Shown one piece after another: positions 43,803 through 53,252 of a DNA stretch of 64,000 nt. Source of the stretch: Nemertoderma westbladi (lineage: Eukaryota; Xenacoelomorpha; Nemertodermatida; Nemertodermatidae). A model generated the notes under the pieces. The model saw only the letters and a list, made by a program, of their open reading frames with translations, ran no database searches and was not told where the DNA came from. Location of the stretch: the NCBI GenBank assembly GCA_032718475.1, contig JAUCBJ010007298.1:1-64000 (forward strand), read 5' to 3'. Numbering within the stretch: position 1 is the stretch's first letter; every line of letters begins with the position of its first letter. A program made the translations under genes and the position numbers.

Positions 43803-44843
43803 CTATCTATTCCTCTGGGGATAGTTCCCCCTGGCGTCCTCTTCCCTGGGCCGTTTCTTGGTTATCACCGTTCCTCTGGCATCATCCGCTTTCTGCTTTC
43901 GGACCTTCGCCGCCACCTCCTTGCTGATCCCGGTCGTTGGCTCCTTGGGTGCTGGTGTTATTAGTGCCCGATATCGCTTCGCCGGTGGCCCCTCAGAGTG
44001 GCCCGGTTGTCTCCCTCTGGTGGCGTCCCATAGGATCATTTTCATTGCCTTTGGTACGTGCTCCGCCAAGAAATCCCTAAACTCCCTTCGGTTCTCTGGC
44101 GTCCACCTGTCCAAATACCTTTGCGTGTTCATCACTCCAGCGTACGACGCCGCCGTTGCTACCTCTTGGTAGGTAAACGGTAGCCTCCGCTTTATGATTT
44201 CCATGTGAGTCTCCTGATTGATAAGGAAGAAACCCCACTTGAACTCCTGGGCCTTCATGCGCTGGCGCGTCATGGCCCCGACGTCGGCCCACTCCTCGAA
44301 TCTTGTGAACTTCTCCTCGTCGTTCATCCAGTCGCACTTGCGTCCGTAGTGTCCCCGAAAGTGGCACTTTGGACATCGGTTATGCAACCGTGGACACGCC
44401 CCCATCCTGTGGCTTGGTTCTCTGCAGAAGAGACAAAAGGTTCCCTGTTGGAACCGGTATAGGCAGCTGCTTTCCCGATTGGTCTGTCTCCCACAGTAGT
44501 CGCAGCCGAGTACCAATGTCTCCCGTCCCACCTCGTCTTTCGTCCCAAGCGATCTCTGCGGTCTGTGGAGTCGCTGGTAGGCAAACTTCTCTACGTTGGT
44601 CTCTCTATCTACGTCGATCTCTCCGCCCCTCTCGGGCATCGTTTCCCCGAATACTATCCGTGGTGCCGTCCCCGGTTGCTCGCCCAACCTGATGGTGCTC
44701 CCCGCGAAATCCATCGCCGGCTCCTCGTGCACCCAGGTCCGCTTACCGGATCTGTTCCAGAAGGCCCTCACCCCACTGGCCGTCACCACCCTTCCGCCAA
44801 CCCAGTCCGTGTCCGAGTGGCCTATCCTCTCGATGGGCGGCAT
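43803..44843 (-). CDS. Element A triple zinc-knuckle protein
   Basis: 346 residues. Centre: CDYCGRQTNRESSC (C-x2-C-x4-N-x4-C), CLFCREPSHRMGAC and CPKCHFRGHYGRKC (both classical C-x2-C-x4-H-x4-C). An Arg/Trp-rich segment (RFEEWADVGAMTRQRMKAQ) and a Lys/Arg-rich tail follow. Family B has the same three-knuckle array with one altered His position (CRWC..Y..C), and a similar EWADxxxxxxQ-type segment after it. Probably a nucleocapsid-like RNA-binding part of gag. It lies 185 bp downstream of the exonuclease-like frame and in a different phase, so a fusion by frameshift is possible. Confidence 0.75.
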   Translation of the reverse strand: MPPIERIGHSDTDWVGGRVVTASGVRAFWNRSGKRTWVHEEPAMDFAGSTIRLGEQPGTAPRIVFGETMPERGGEIDVDRETNVEKFAYQRLHRPQRSLGTKDEVGRETLVLGCDYCGRQTNRESSCLYRFQQGTFCLFCREPSHRMGACPRLHNRCPKCHFRGHYGRKCDWMNDEEKFTRFEEWADVGAMTRQRMKAQEFKWGFFLINQETHMEIIKRRLPFTYQEVATAASYAGVMNTQRYLDRWTPENRREFRDFLAEHVPKAMKMILWDATRGRQPGHSEGPPAKRYRALITPAPKEPTTGISKEVAAKVRKQKADDARGTVITKKRPREEDARGNYPQRNR

Positions 44844-45028
44844 CTCTCCGAACTCGTCGTCGTCGTCCTCCTCTTCTCCAATCCCGGTATCCCGATGGGT
44901 CCACTATGTCCCTTCCCGCCTTGGCTCTCGCCCGTAGCTCTCCATCCTTCTAGCTCCCTTAACTTCCTTGGCGGTTGGTCGCCCTCGGCGCCCGCTGGTA
45001 TGGGCATCGTTTGCAACCCCGACGTCGA

Positions 45029-46084
45029 CTATTTCGGCGATCCCACCGTCCATCCCAATTCTCGCCCTGGAGACTCCCCCGAACTCCCTGATGAAGTCCA
45101 ATGAAGTTCGTCTAGGCCTGCCTGTTCCTCGAAGCCGTAACTCTGTGTCCTGGACTCCTCTTCCCTCTCCTCTGCTTCTATCCTCTCCCATCTAGCGACT
45201 TCTTCCAGTCGCTTTGCTTCTCGTCTATCCGTCTCTAGCTGCTCCCATCTCTGATACGGTGTATCTGTCTCCCCGTCTACCAGATGTCGGCTGTTGTAGT
45301 ACACCGACTCACCCTTCAGCCCCGGGTGGTCTACCAGACCGTCAATGGCCGTCTTAAAGGCTCTCCTGTAGCTTAGGGGTGATCCCGATAACAGAAATGC
45401 CCCTGGTTCCCTCTCGATAACCACGGTCATGAATAAGTTAAGCAAACTTATCATCATCCAGTCCTCCTGCAGGATATATCGCTTCTGATATACCTTTATC
45501 GCTCCCCTGCGGAACTGATATACCTCCTGCTTTCCCGGTCTCGCTCCCCACTTTAGCGAGTTCGCTAGTTCTGCTCCGTATTCTTCCCTAAACTTCCCCC
45601 AATCCATCGGTTTGTGGCATACGAGCCCCAATAATTGGCCCATCGCCACCGCCCCGCATTGGCCTGTGTTTTCGACTACCCCCAACCCATCCGGTGCCGT
45701 CATAGCCATAAAGACTTTCTGCATATCCAGGAGGTTGGTGGCGTCCTCGCGAATCGCCGATCCCACTTTCGTCGTCGACTTCTCTCTTAGTAAGACTCGT
45801 ACCGCTTTCGGTAACCGGTTTAATTTCGGCCCGTCCTTCTTCCCATACGTTCCTAGATCGAATAAGAAGATGTCCCCATTTGGCGCGGCCAAATGTAGGA
45901 GTATGGTCCTGGCCGACCCCGCAGTTCCTCGTCTCGAACCCGCCTCGTCTTCCACGGTTCCCTCATCATCTAGGATCATATATCCTCCTCTGTTGACGGA
46001 CTCTATGAATCTCTTCCAGTCCTTCCTCGGTGATTCCCTCGGGTACTTCGGAATCCCGAACTTCGCCTCGTCCCCTTTCACCAC
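45029..46084 (-). CDS. Element A DEDD 3'-5' exonuclease-like protein
   Basis: 351 residues. GGYMILDDEGT (33-43) fits motif I with D39 and E41. ILLHLAAPNGDIFLFDLGT (61-79) is the beta-hairpin seen in EXD/RNase D-type exonucleases. TTKVGSAIREDATNLL (104-119) fits motif II with D114. KRYILQEDWMMISLLNLF (201-218) fits motif III (Y203, E207/D208). These four acidic positions bind two metals in active members that trim RNA or DNA from 3' ends. The C-terminus is Arg/Glu-rich. The frame is in phase with a 64-codon frame upstream (46097-46291) across one TAA. Fold assignment is by motif reading only; whether it cleaves nucleic acid is unknown. Confidence 0.6.
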   Translation of the reverse strand: MVKGDEAKFGIPKYPRESPRKDWKRFIESVNRGGYMILDDEGTVEDEAGSRRGTAGSARTILLHLAAPNGDIFLFDLGTYGKKDGPKLNRLPKAVRVLLREKSTTKVGSAIREDATNLLDMQKVFMAMTAPDGLGVVENTGQCGAVAMGQLLGLVCHKPMDWGKFREEYGAELANSLKWGARPGKQEVYQFRRGAIKVYQKRYILQEDWMMISLLNLFMTVVIEREPGAFLLSGSPLSYRRAFKTAIDGLVDHPGLKGESVYYNSRHLVDGETDTPYQRWEQLETDRREAKRLEEVARWERIEAEEREEESRTQSYGFEEQAGLDELHWTSSGSSGESPGRELGWTVGSPK

Positions 46085-46096
46085 GTAGTGGAAGTG

Positions 46097-46291
46097 TTAC
46101 CCGTAGGTCCCGACCAGCCGCTGTTCGTGCATCTCCCTGAAGTGATCCTGCAGCGCTCGCGCCGCGTGACCCCTTTCCAACCTCTCGTAGTATCCTCTCG
46201 TCTTCTCTTCCGGATGCCTCTCGGTGAAATCCACCAGTATCTCCTTTCCTCCTGACTCCGCCTTTCTCTTTCTGATCAACTTACTCGCCAT
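46097..46291 (-). CDS. Short frame in phase with the exonuclease-like gene of element A
   Basis: 64 codons from MASKLIRKRKAESGGKE, rich in Arg/Glu/His, ending in TAA at 46097-46099. The next codons continue in the same phase (HFHYV) into the exonuclease-like protein, whose first ATG is only 15 bases further. Either the stop is a recent mutation, or both parts are made from one message by read-through or reinitiation. Confidence 0.45.
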   Translation of the reverse strand: MASKLIRKRKAESGGKEILVDFTERHPEEKTRGYYERLERGHAARALQDHFREMHEQRLVGTYG

Positions 46292-46327
46292 TCCGAACGT
46301 TCACTCGCTCACCTGCAAGGTGGTGCC

Positions 46328-47159
46328 TTACCGTAACTCGATCCTCGTTTTCAACGCATCGATCAACGTGGCCATCCCCATCGCCTGTGCTTCCAATGGA
46401 TTCGATGGGTGCTGTATAGTTTCTCCTGTCTGGTGCGTTCCGTCTGTCCTATTTCTTGACTTTCTCTGACTTGGGTATGTCATCGGGGGTAGCGGCCCCC
46501 TCCATATTTCTGTGTCACACGACCTATTCTCATCCAAGGGTCTCGTTGTTCTTGCTCCTATCGGGGTATATTGTTGATATTGTGATGGGGGAATGTCACC
46601 CTGTCCCCCCCCCCCCCCCCCCCACCGGTATGTTTGGTACTGGGGTTGATGTTAATATGTTGGGGCCCATGCACCTATCCGCAATAATTCCCCCCTCCCC
46701 TGGGTATATGTTATGTCCCTGCATGCTGTAGTCATACTGCTGTGCTGGTACCGGTATAGGCCTATCAGCCTCTGGCCTACCCGCTGGTATGTATTCCGCG
46801 ACTTCCGGGTTTAATCCCGTTGTCCACGCTATCCTATCGCCTACATTGCCTCTCTCAGTATGGCCTATGGTATGTGCAGTAAGGCCTACAGTATGTCCTA
46901 CAGTCTGCATGTGTTGTTCGGGATCGAAGTTTATTCTTCTCGAATAATCCTCCCCGCAGCTACCGTATTCTCGATCGATAGGTGTATTCCGTCGGAAAGT
47001 TTCTCTTCGACCCCCCTCTCTACTGTTCTCATCTTCGTACCGGTACATCGCGTACCCCTCTCTCGGCGCGTAGTGCGCCTCGCCGGGTCGCATCTCTCCG
47101 GGGCGACAGCAATCTTCCGGAGTCCGACCCCACTGACTCTCTGTTCTCATCTCGACCAC
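46328..47159 (-). pseudogene. Element A Arg/Pro-rich protein, frame broken at a C19 run
   Basis: The first part (47159 down to 46596, 187 codons) is Arg/Glu-rich then Gly/Pro-rich and ends in a glycine run encoded by nineteen C/G pairs at 46605-46623. Past the run the sequence stays open in another phase down to 46328 (TYPSQRKSRNRTDG, then MGMATLIDALKTRIELR). The homopolymer could have slipped in the genome, in sequencing or during expression. No domain recognised. The stretch 46861-46905 has repeated TVG-H motifs. Confidence 0.45.
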
Positions 47160-47432
47160 CGACGGCTCGCTATCCGTCCTCGCTCTTCTATCGTTCCGCG
47201 ATACCTCTACTACTATCTTCTCTTCTTCTCCTTTCAGTGGAGTATTCCCGCTCGTGAGATCTCTCGTCGACCTCCCGGTTAAACCCTACTGTTCTTCTTC
47301 CCTCTTCTGATCGGGCTCGACGCTTCGTCCGCCCTCTCACGACGTCAACCTGTCTCTCTCTGCTCGGTCGCACGCCGCTGGGGATACTCGCAATCCCCCT
47401 ATTACTTTCCGTCGCCGGTTGTTGCGGTTTAC

Positions 47433-49316
47433 CTATTTCGGCCCTCGCATTATCCGCTGACGGCTGTGGGACACTCTCTGCCCCCCCCTCTCGCCGCTAA
47501 CTCGCTGTTGTGGGGCTCTCGTAGCCCCCCCCCCCCACTCGCCACATCTAACTTCGCTATCTCTCATCCCGCTACTATATCCCTCTCTAGTCGACACATC
47601 AACCCTACCGCGGTCGGGTCTATTCACCCCCGCCTCTCTCTCTGCTATTGCGTGGCCTACAAGGCCCTCTGCTCCCTGCCTACCGACTATGCGGCCTACC
47701 AGGCCCTCGCTGGGTCCATCCAACCCAGCCACTCCCTGCCTACCAACTACGTGGCCTACCAGGCCCTCGCTGGGTCCATCCAACCCAGCCACTCCCTGCC
47801 TACCAACTACGTGGCCTACCAGGCCCTCGCCGGGTCCATCCAACCCAGCCACTCCCTGCCTACCAACTACGTGGCCTACCAGGCCCTCGCCGGGTCTACC
47901 TAACCCAGCCACTCCCTGCCTACCAACTACGTGGCCTACCTGGGCCCCATCTGTCTGGCCATACACGCCCGACGTGTTTTCATTAATAGCACCCGTATTG
48001 GGAATGGAATTAACTTGTTCGTTCGAAATAAAATCATTTGAATTATCTTGTAAATTCGGGCTTGGCTCATTAATTAAATTATTTGAATTATTATTATTTT
48101 GATTATTTGGATTATTTTGCGTAGCTACATTAATATTAGGATTATTTTCTACATTAATATTAGGAATGTTCTGATTTAAATTTAAATTACTACCACTAGG
48201 TAAAGTATTTCCTGCAATAAAGGTTTGATTAGAATCATCCCATACGGTACTATTAATATTAACCACGTCTACTGTACCATTAACATTATTACCCCCCCCG
48301 CCCGTACGGTCACACCAGTTTTGGGTCTGTCGTGCGGTCCCTGTAAGTGGGGTATTAATAAATGTATCCACGGCCCCTGGCTCCTCTAAAATACTCGAGC
48401 CTGTCTCGCTCTCAGACGCCCCCGCCCGCACCAGTTGCAGCTCGTGCGTGCGTCTAACCCTATGTTCCCCAAGCTCACTTTGGCGTCTCTTTAATTCCTC
48501 ATTGTCTCGCTCGGCTCCTGCCATTCTCCTCTCACACTCCCGCGTGTCCCGCTCAGCCAACTCTACTACTTTCCTAGCACTCTCCCTTCGCCTCGCTTCA
48601 CGCTCCTTACGTTCACTTTCCTTTCTCGCCTCATGCTCCTTGCGTTCCGCCTCACGCTCTTTGCGTTCCTTTTCCTCCCTTGCCTCACGCTCCTTGCGTT
48701 CCTTTTCCTCCCTTGCCTCACACTCCTTGCGTTCCCTTTCTTCTCTCGCCTCATGCTCCTTGCGTTCCGCCTCGTGCTCTTTGCGTTCCCTTTCCTCTCT
48801 CGCCTCACGCTCCCTACACTCCTTTTCCTCTATTTCCTCACACTCCCTAAGGCCTCTCAAAGCCCTTTCGGCCCTCTCTCCGGTTTCTCTAATCAATGCC
48901 GCTTCCCTCTCTAGCCGCATTCTCCCCTCCTCTAGCCGTTTATCCATTTCCCTCTGACCTTGCTCTATCAGCTCGAGATGGTACGCGGCACCTGCCTCTC
49001 TCACCAGTCTTTCTTTCGCGGAGGATGTAGCAGACTTATCGGTTACGACGGACTCCCTCTGCCTTCCCGATCTACTAACTTTCCCCCTCCTCCCGGAACT
49101 CCCTCCGACCGACGAGGCTGAATCCTCGGGGTTAACCTCGGATTCGCCCCCTTCAGGTCTGTTCCAACCCATTAATTTTATACCCCGGGCATCAATCAAA
49201 TATGGCCCTATGTACACTACACTAGGTTGTATACCCCCATGCCGCCATGAGTCATACAGTTCCTCGGCAACCTTTCTCGCTCTCTCCTCGGCCAATTCTC
49301 TCTGCCCGAAACGCAT
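47433..49316 (-). CDS. Element A coiled-coil gag-like protein
   Basis: 627 residues from the first ATG; the frame is open further upstream with plausible residues (EEARKGKTIDEVKLKSG), so the true start may lie near 49.4-49.9 kb. The N-terminus has a short folded-looking segment (VAEELYDSWRHGGIQP). Residues ~110-290 are a charged coiled coil built of EREAREERERKE-type repeats; 330-430 are Asn-rich; about 440-540 are five 20-residue repeats of the type VGHVVGRQGVAGLDGPGEGL. The C-terminus is Arg/Gly-rich. Architecture suggests a self-associating structural protein of a virus-like particle (inference). No enzymatic motif. Confidence 0.6.
   Translation of the reverse strand: MRFGQRELAEERARKVAEELYDSWRHGGIQPSVVYIGPYLIDARGIKLMGWNRPEGGESEVNPEDSASSVGGSSGRRGKVSRSGRQRESVVTDKSATSSAKERLVREAGAAYHLELIEQGQREMDKRLEEGRMRLEREAALIRETGERAERALRGLRECEEIEEKECREREAREERERKEHEAERKEHEAREERERKECEAREEKERKEREAREEKERKEREAERKEHEARKESERKEREARRRESARKVVELAERDTRECERRMAGAERDNEELKRRQSELGEHRVRRTHELQLVRAGASESETGSSILEEPGAVDTFINTPLTGTARQTQNWCDRTGGGGNNVNGTVDVVNINSTVWDDSNQTFIAGNTLPSGSNLNLNQNIPNINVENNPNINVATQNNPNNQNNNNSNNLINEPSPNLQDNSNDFISNEQVNSIPNTGAINENTSGVYGQTDGAQVGHVVGRQGVAGLGRPGEGLVGHVVGRQGVAGLDGPGEGLVGHVVGRQGVAGLDGPSEGLVGHVVGRQGVAGLDGPSEGLVGRIVGRQGAEGLVGHAIAEREAGVNRPDRGRVDVSTREGYSSGMRDSEVRCGEWGGGATRAPQQRVSGERGGQRVSHSRQRIMRGPK
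47650..47950 (-). repeat. 60-bp coding tandem repeat in element A
   Basis: Five 60-bp units, four of them nearly identical (plus strand: ccctgcctaccaactacgtg ...), in frame within the coiled-coil gag-like gene. All frames through it are open, which creates several apparent plus-strand frames of no significance. Confidence 0.9.
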
Positions 49317-49341
49317 TAGATAGTATAAATGTCTGTCCGAC

Positions 49342-49911
49342 TTACCTAGTCCTGACTTCAGTTTTACCTCGTCTATCGTTTTCCCCTTTCTGGCCTCCTC
49401 TAGTAGTCTCCGGGTCGCGTTGTAGGCCCGTCGACGTCCTCGTCGCCGACCTCTCGTCCGTCTCTCCGGGTTCGACGTCGTACCGGCGGCCCCACCGTCG
49501 CCGTTCCGGCGGGCCGTCCGTCGCCCTCGGCCTGTGGCTGGCCGGCGACATCGGTATCGACACCTCTGTCGTCTCTCCGGGTCCTTCCTCGTACCGTCGG
49601 CCCCACTGTCGCCGTCTCGGTGGGCCGTTCGTCGCTCTCGGCCTGTGGCTGGCCGGCGACACCGGTGTGTCGACCCCCGTCCCGTGTCGACTCGTCTCCT
49701 TCTCCCTCGAGCTCGTTCTCTCTATCCTCCGACTCGATTCCCCCTCCTCTCGACTCGGCTTCTGACTCCAGACGGTCCCCCTCATCTTGAACTTCCGGAT
49801 CGCCCGTTATCGATGGCTCCGGCGTCGTGGGCCTATACCACCTGGTCGCAGGCCTCGCGGATCGTTTGTTCTTCGTCCGGGGTCCGCGTCGGTGTTATTT
49901 CTCCCGACTGA
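49342..49911 (-). other. 5' internal region of element A with 111-bp duplication
   Basis: Between the 5' LTR and the coiled-coil gene. An ATG at 49909-49911 (minus) opens MSQSGEITPTRTPDEEQ but stops after 27 codons; other frames are open across a GC-rich Arg-rich segment. A 111-bp direct duplication begins at 49460 and 49571 (gtctctccggg). The coding assignment is unclear because phases change; at least part probably belongs to the first gag-like gene. Confidence 0.45.
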
Positions 49912-49985
49912 CTCATCTCTGTTTATCTCTAGATTGGTGGCTGGTGGTTACTGAGTTTATCTAGGGCGGCAGCTGGTTTAGTTAC

Positions 49986-50546
49986 TGTGACGGGATCCAA
50001 GAGGGATCCCGGTTTATCCGGTTTTAGTTCACGCGTCCCCGCCGTGTATAAAGAGTGAATAAGTTCGTGCTGTTTGTCGTATATAATATGATATGCAGAT
50101 ATAGATATAGATATAGATATAGATATAGATATAGATATAGATATATTGTCGTATACGGAAGGCGGGATACGGTAACTAAAGTCCCGGTCCTTCCCTATCT
50201 AAAACTATGCAACCTAATCTAGCACCGGTATTGCACTGAGATAACTGAATTGGTATGATTACTGCCAAGTGGCTATATTGCACAGTTGGCCTTGTTACTC
50301 TACCTAATCGATGCCTTTCCCCCCTCTGATTGGTTGATACCCTTGTTGGCGCCCTTTGGAGTGTTCCCGTTCACTCCACCTATTCTCTCTGGGTTAGGGG
50401 TTTGGCCCCTGACCCTCATTGTGTGCTTCTCCTTCCCATTCTTATTGGGATGCCACGAGTTGGTTAATTACCCAATCTCGTGGCTCCCAATATTGCTTAT
50501 CGGCTTATAACTTTATGGGGTGTTAGCGGGATTGAATAAGCTAACA
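49986..50546 (-). repeat. 5' LTR of element A
   Basis: 561 bp, almost identical to the 3' LTR apart from five extra AGATAT hexamers (eight versus three, around 50096-50143) and a few substitutions. Flanked on its outer side by CCGTT. Confidence 0.92.
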
Positions 50547-50551
50547 CCGTT

Positions 50552-51509
50552 GGTGTAATGAGACCGACTATTCGTTTTATACCTGTACCGTTTTCAGTGT
50601 GGATATTGTGGGGTGAAGGAACACCGTAGTTCGAAGTGTCAGCTGCGCAATGACGCCTTTCAGAACCATAGCGCCAACTTACTTCGAGAGATATTGGATA
50701 AGTGGGAAGACGCGGCGGATTACCATATTCAGGCCCAGATGAGGTAGCTGCCATTTAAGGCGGGCAACGAATTCTGGGCAGTGGATCCTTCACATGTGGC
50801 GTACGAGCCCTACCTACAGTCGCTACCTCAGTATCAAGAATTAATGCTAACCTCTCAAGACCTTCCACGGAACACCGGAGTTGTGGTGATCAGGTCATAC
50901 TTCAGACAGCTTAATATGGACAATAAATATACCTGGAACTTTATCGCTATTTGCGATAGAATTACTAACGGAATATTCTCGGAGACAAGGAAGGTGGTGT
51001 GTGCGCGAGGCGATTGGAGGATGGCGACCATCCAGTACAGGAACAAATTCCTGTTGACCCACGTTCGTCTAGGGTCATTGACCGCCGAACGAATAGCAGA
51101 GCAGCAGGCTGATGCGCCCACCACAACAACAGCCGGAGCTCATGGCTCACGGCAAGGAGCTGATGGAGTGGTCCTTAGTAAGTGTCAAGCGAAAGACGCT
51201 CAATACCACGAAATCATAGACACTCAGCGGCTGCAACGCAACGCGCAGGGGGCGTCCGAAAGGGCGCGCGTACAATTACAGAAGGAGGAGTTGGCGGAGG
51301 CGCCCGCAGCGACGCGGCAAATCAGACGAGGCCAAGGGAGGAGCGTCAGTCGGGAACTAGTTGGCGCTCAAGAGTCATCCTCATCGCCGGTCCCAGGAAG
51401 CAACGCCTCAAGAACGTCATCATTGGAATCCACCGGAGGTAGACTAGTGTATCTGCAAAGGGGGCGGAAAAGAGGAGCGAGCCCGAGAGACCCAGGAGCC
51501 AGCCAATGA
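50552..51509 (+). pseudogene. Family B gag-like protein, part 3' of element A
   Basis: Resumes the codon split by element A: the rest of knuckle two, then CGYCGVKEHRSSKC (third C-x2-C-x4-H-x4-C) after a one-base phase change near 50600. A TAG is at about 50745, then an open frame from 50781 (MDPSHVAYEPYLQSLPQYQE) with a helical, Gln/Arg-rich C-terminus ending at 51507. Together with 41383-42567 it mirrors the element A order: exonuclease-like part, three knuckles, basic tail. Confidence 0.6.
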
Positions 51510-51663
51510 TGCCACATAACATCAAGGAGCGACAAACTATAAACATATACATCATCATCGCTCGGATGTATATTGCATGCTTTAATTATATATCCGACTG
51601 GACTCATATACACATATAGTCATATTCATTTTAAAATTTATTGAAGGACGAAAGCGGAAGGAG

Positions 51664-51726
51664 GCTCAGGAGGTGATTGGAGAGACAAACCTGCGGGTTT
51701 GGCTTACTCCTTTCACCTGCCTGAGC
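51664..51726 (+). promoter_or_regulatory. Strong multi-stem hairpin downstream of the B gene
   Basis: Nested complementary segments: GCTCAGG (51664-51670) with CCTGAGC (51720-51726), AGGTGA (51671-51676) with TCACCT (51713-51718), GGAG with CTCC, and an inner AAACC/GGTTT. It lies 150 bp past the B gene. Role unknown; a hairpin before the missing 3' LTR, as in other copies, is possible. Confidence 0.4.
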
Positions 51727-53252
51727 AATATTGTGTTTTTTATATTAAGTAAATGTCCCAAACGAAAGAAATTATCACGTCATTTTATATTTAGTTTGAT
51801 TATCGGCCTTTAAACGCAATAATATTTAGTTAACCAAATTAGCCTTAATGGATTGTTAATTTGTAAATACATGAAAGAAGCAATATTTTGTAATTTAATT
51901 TGTATGTAGTAATCATTATGCAATAACAGTAGCAATATTTTTGTAATTTAATTTGTATGTAATAATCATTATGCAATATAAATGGCAATATTTGTACGTA
52001 ATTATTATTAGAACCGAGTTATTTGATTTATTTGAAAGTAAATTTATTTGTTATTTCACATCGCCCTATTTCTTCTACAATTGGAGGGAAACATTACTTG
52101 TTTTCCCTTGGAGCGGTGTTACGATATATGGCACTGTGTACTAGAACAGCCCATTATACAGTACAGAGCGATTAGATAAATTATATCGATGTGCGACATT
52201 CGTTAGATAGGGAAAATAAAATACACGAGTTTATATTATTCATCCGATGTTGTACAGTATGTAGTCTTGCGTATGTTTTTTTTTATAATAAAACCTTAGT
52301 ACATACATTTCTGGTGGCAAACTTTCATAAAACTTTAATATGAATTTGCCGTTTATTGATATTGACCGAACCTAATGCATATTTGTACTAATTTCTTTTA
52401 TATTTCTCAACAAACTGGCGTTGTACTAAATTTATGCTAAATGTGCTTTAATAATCACGAAATTAATGCTACGGCCATAAACCTATACGCCCATCCGACA
52501 CAGATTCATTACCATGTAATAATTTGAGAAATGGGGGAAGCAAGGATCACAATCCGGCTCTCTCTTTGGCCTAGCAATTTTAGGTTGGACCAATGATATA
52601 ATCATTGCGTCATACCTATATTTTACTCAGTGTAACTTTTTTCAGTCTTTGGTGTATTAGTACACCGGTACAGCGGTACTGTGCACGTGTTAGTTTGATT
52701 TAAATGTTTTTAATCTTCTTGCTTGTTGATTCTGCTAATGCAATATGTTATATGCAATATGTATAATGCAATTGTTAACGCAATAATTTTTATTGTCCAT
52801 TTTTATCCTTTTTTTGTCAATTTTTTTTTATTTTTTATGTCATCCAAAAGTCTAATGTTAGGTTCCATGCTACCGGTTTCTCTACTGCTGTTCTCTCAGG
52901 CTATCAGTACCGGTTAGTATATATATATAGCACTATTTTGCTGTATTGTATGTACAGATGTAGGTATAAAGCAGGTATTTCTGTATTTTAGTACCGGTAC
53001 CGGCACTGGTACTGCTATAGGCCTACTGTGTAGCCTACCATTTAAATACGGTAATGGTAGGCCTACCGGTTGTGCTAATAAATTTTAAATAATTGATAGG
53101 CGAAACTGGATTGCAGGATTGTGGAAAATGTGGATATACCTTTCACATAATTTAGGCCTTACTGTATTAGTTTTATAATCAATAATGGATCATGACTACT
53201 GTCTGAGTAGTGTTACGGATAGCGGCTCCACTACTTCCAACAGCACAGAAGG
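51727..53252. other. AT-rich spacer with ACCGGT/AGGCCT clusters
   Basis: No supported gene. The 52650-53070 part is dense in ACCGGT and AGGCCT palindromes (e.g. 52992-53005, 53010-53070). A repeated phrase (atttgtatgtaataatcattatgcaat) occurs twice near 51900-51975. Confidence 0.55.

Larger units (their letters stand above)
42568..50546 (-). mobile_element. Complete LTR element A (gag-only, non-autonomous), 7.98 kb, nested in family B
   Basis: Two direct repeats (42568-43098, 531 bp; 49986-50546, 561 bp) with TG/CA ends and a 5-bp target duplication CCGTT (42563-42567 and 50547-50551). The 30-bp length difference equals five extra AGATAT units (8 versus 3). All major frames and the polypurine tract lie on the minus strand, so the 5' LTR is at 49986-50546. 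Encoded: a coiled-coil protein, a Pro/Arg-rich protein, a DEDD exonuclease-like protein and a triple zinc-knuckle protein. No reverse transcriptase, RNase H, integrase or protease was found, so it depends on another element. Confidence 0.93.

Noticed and set aside
47466-48957. Several long plus-strand frames in element A
   Set aside because: Shadows of tandem repeats and Arg/Glu-rich codons of the minus-strand genes. The LTR polarity, polypurine tract and zinc knuckles all place the genes on the minus strand.
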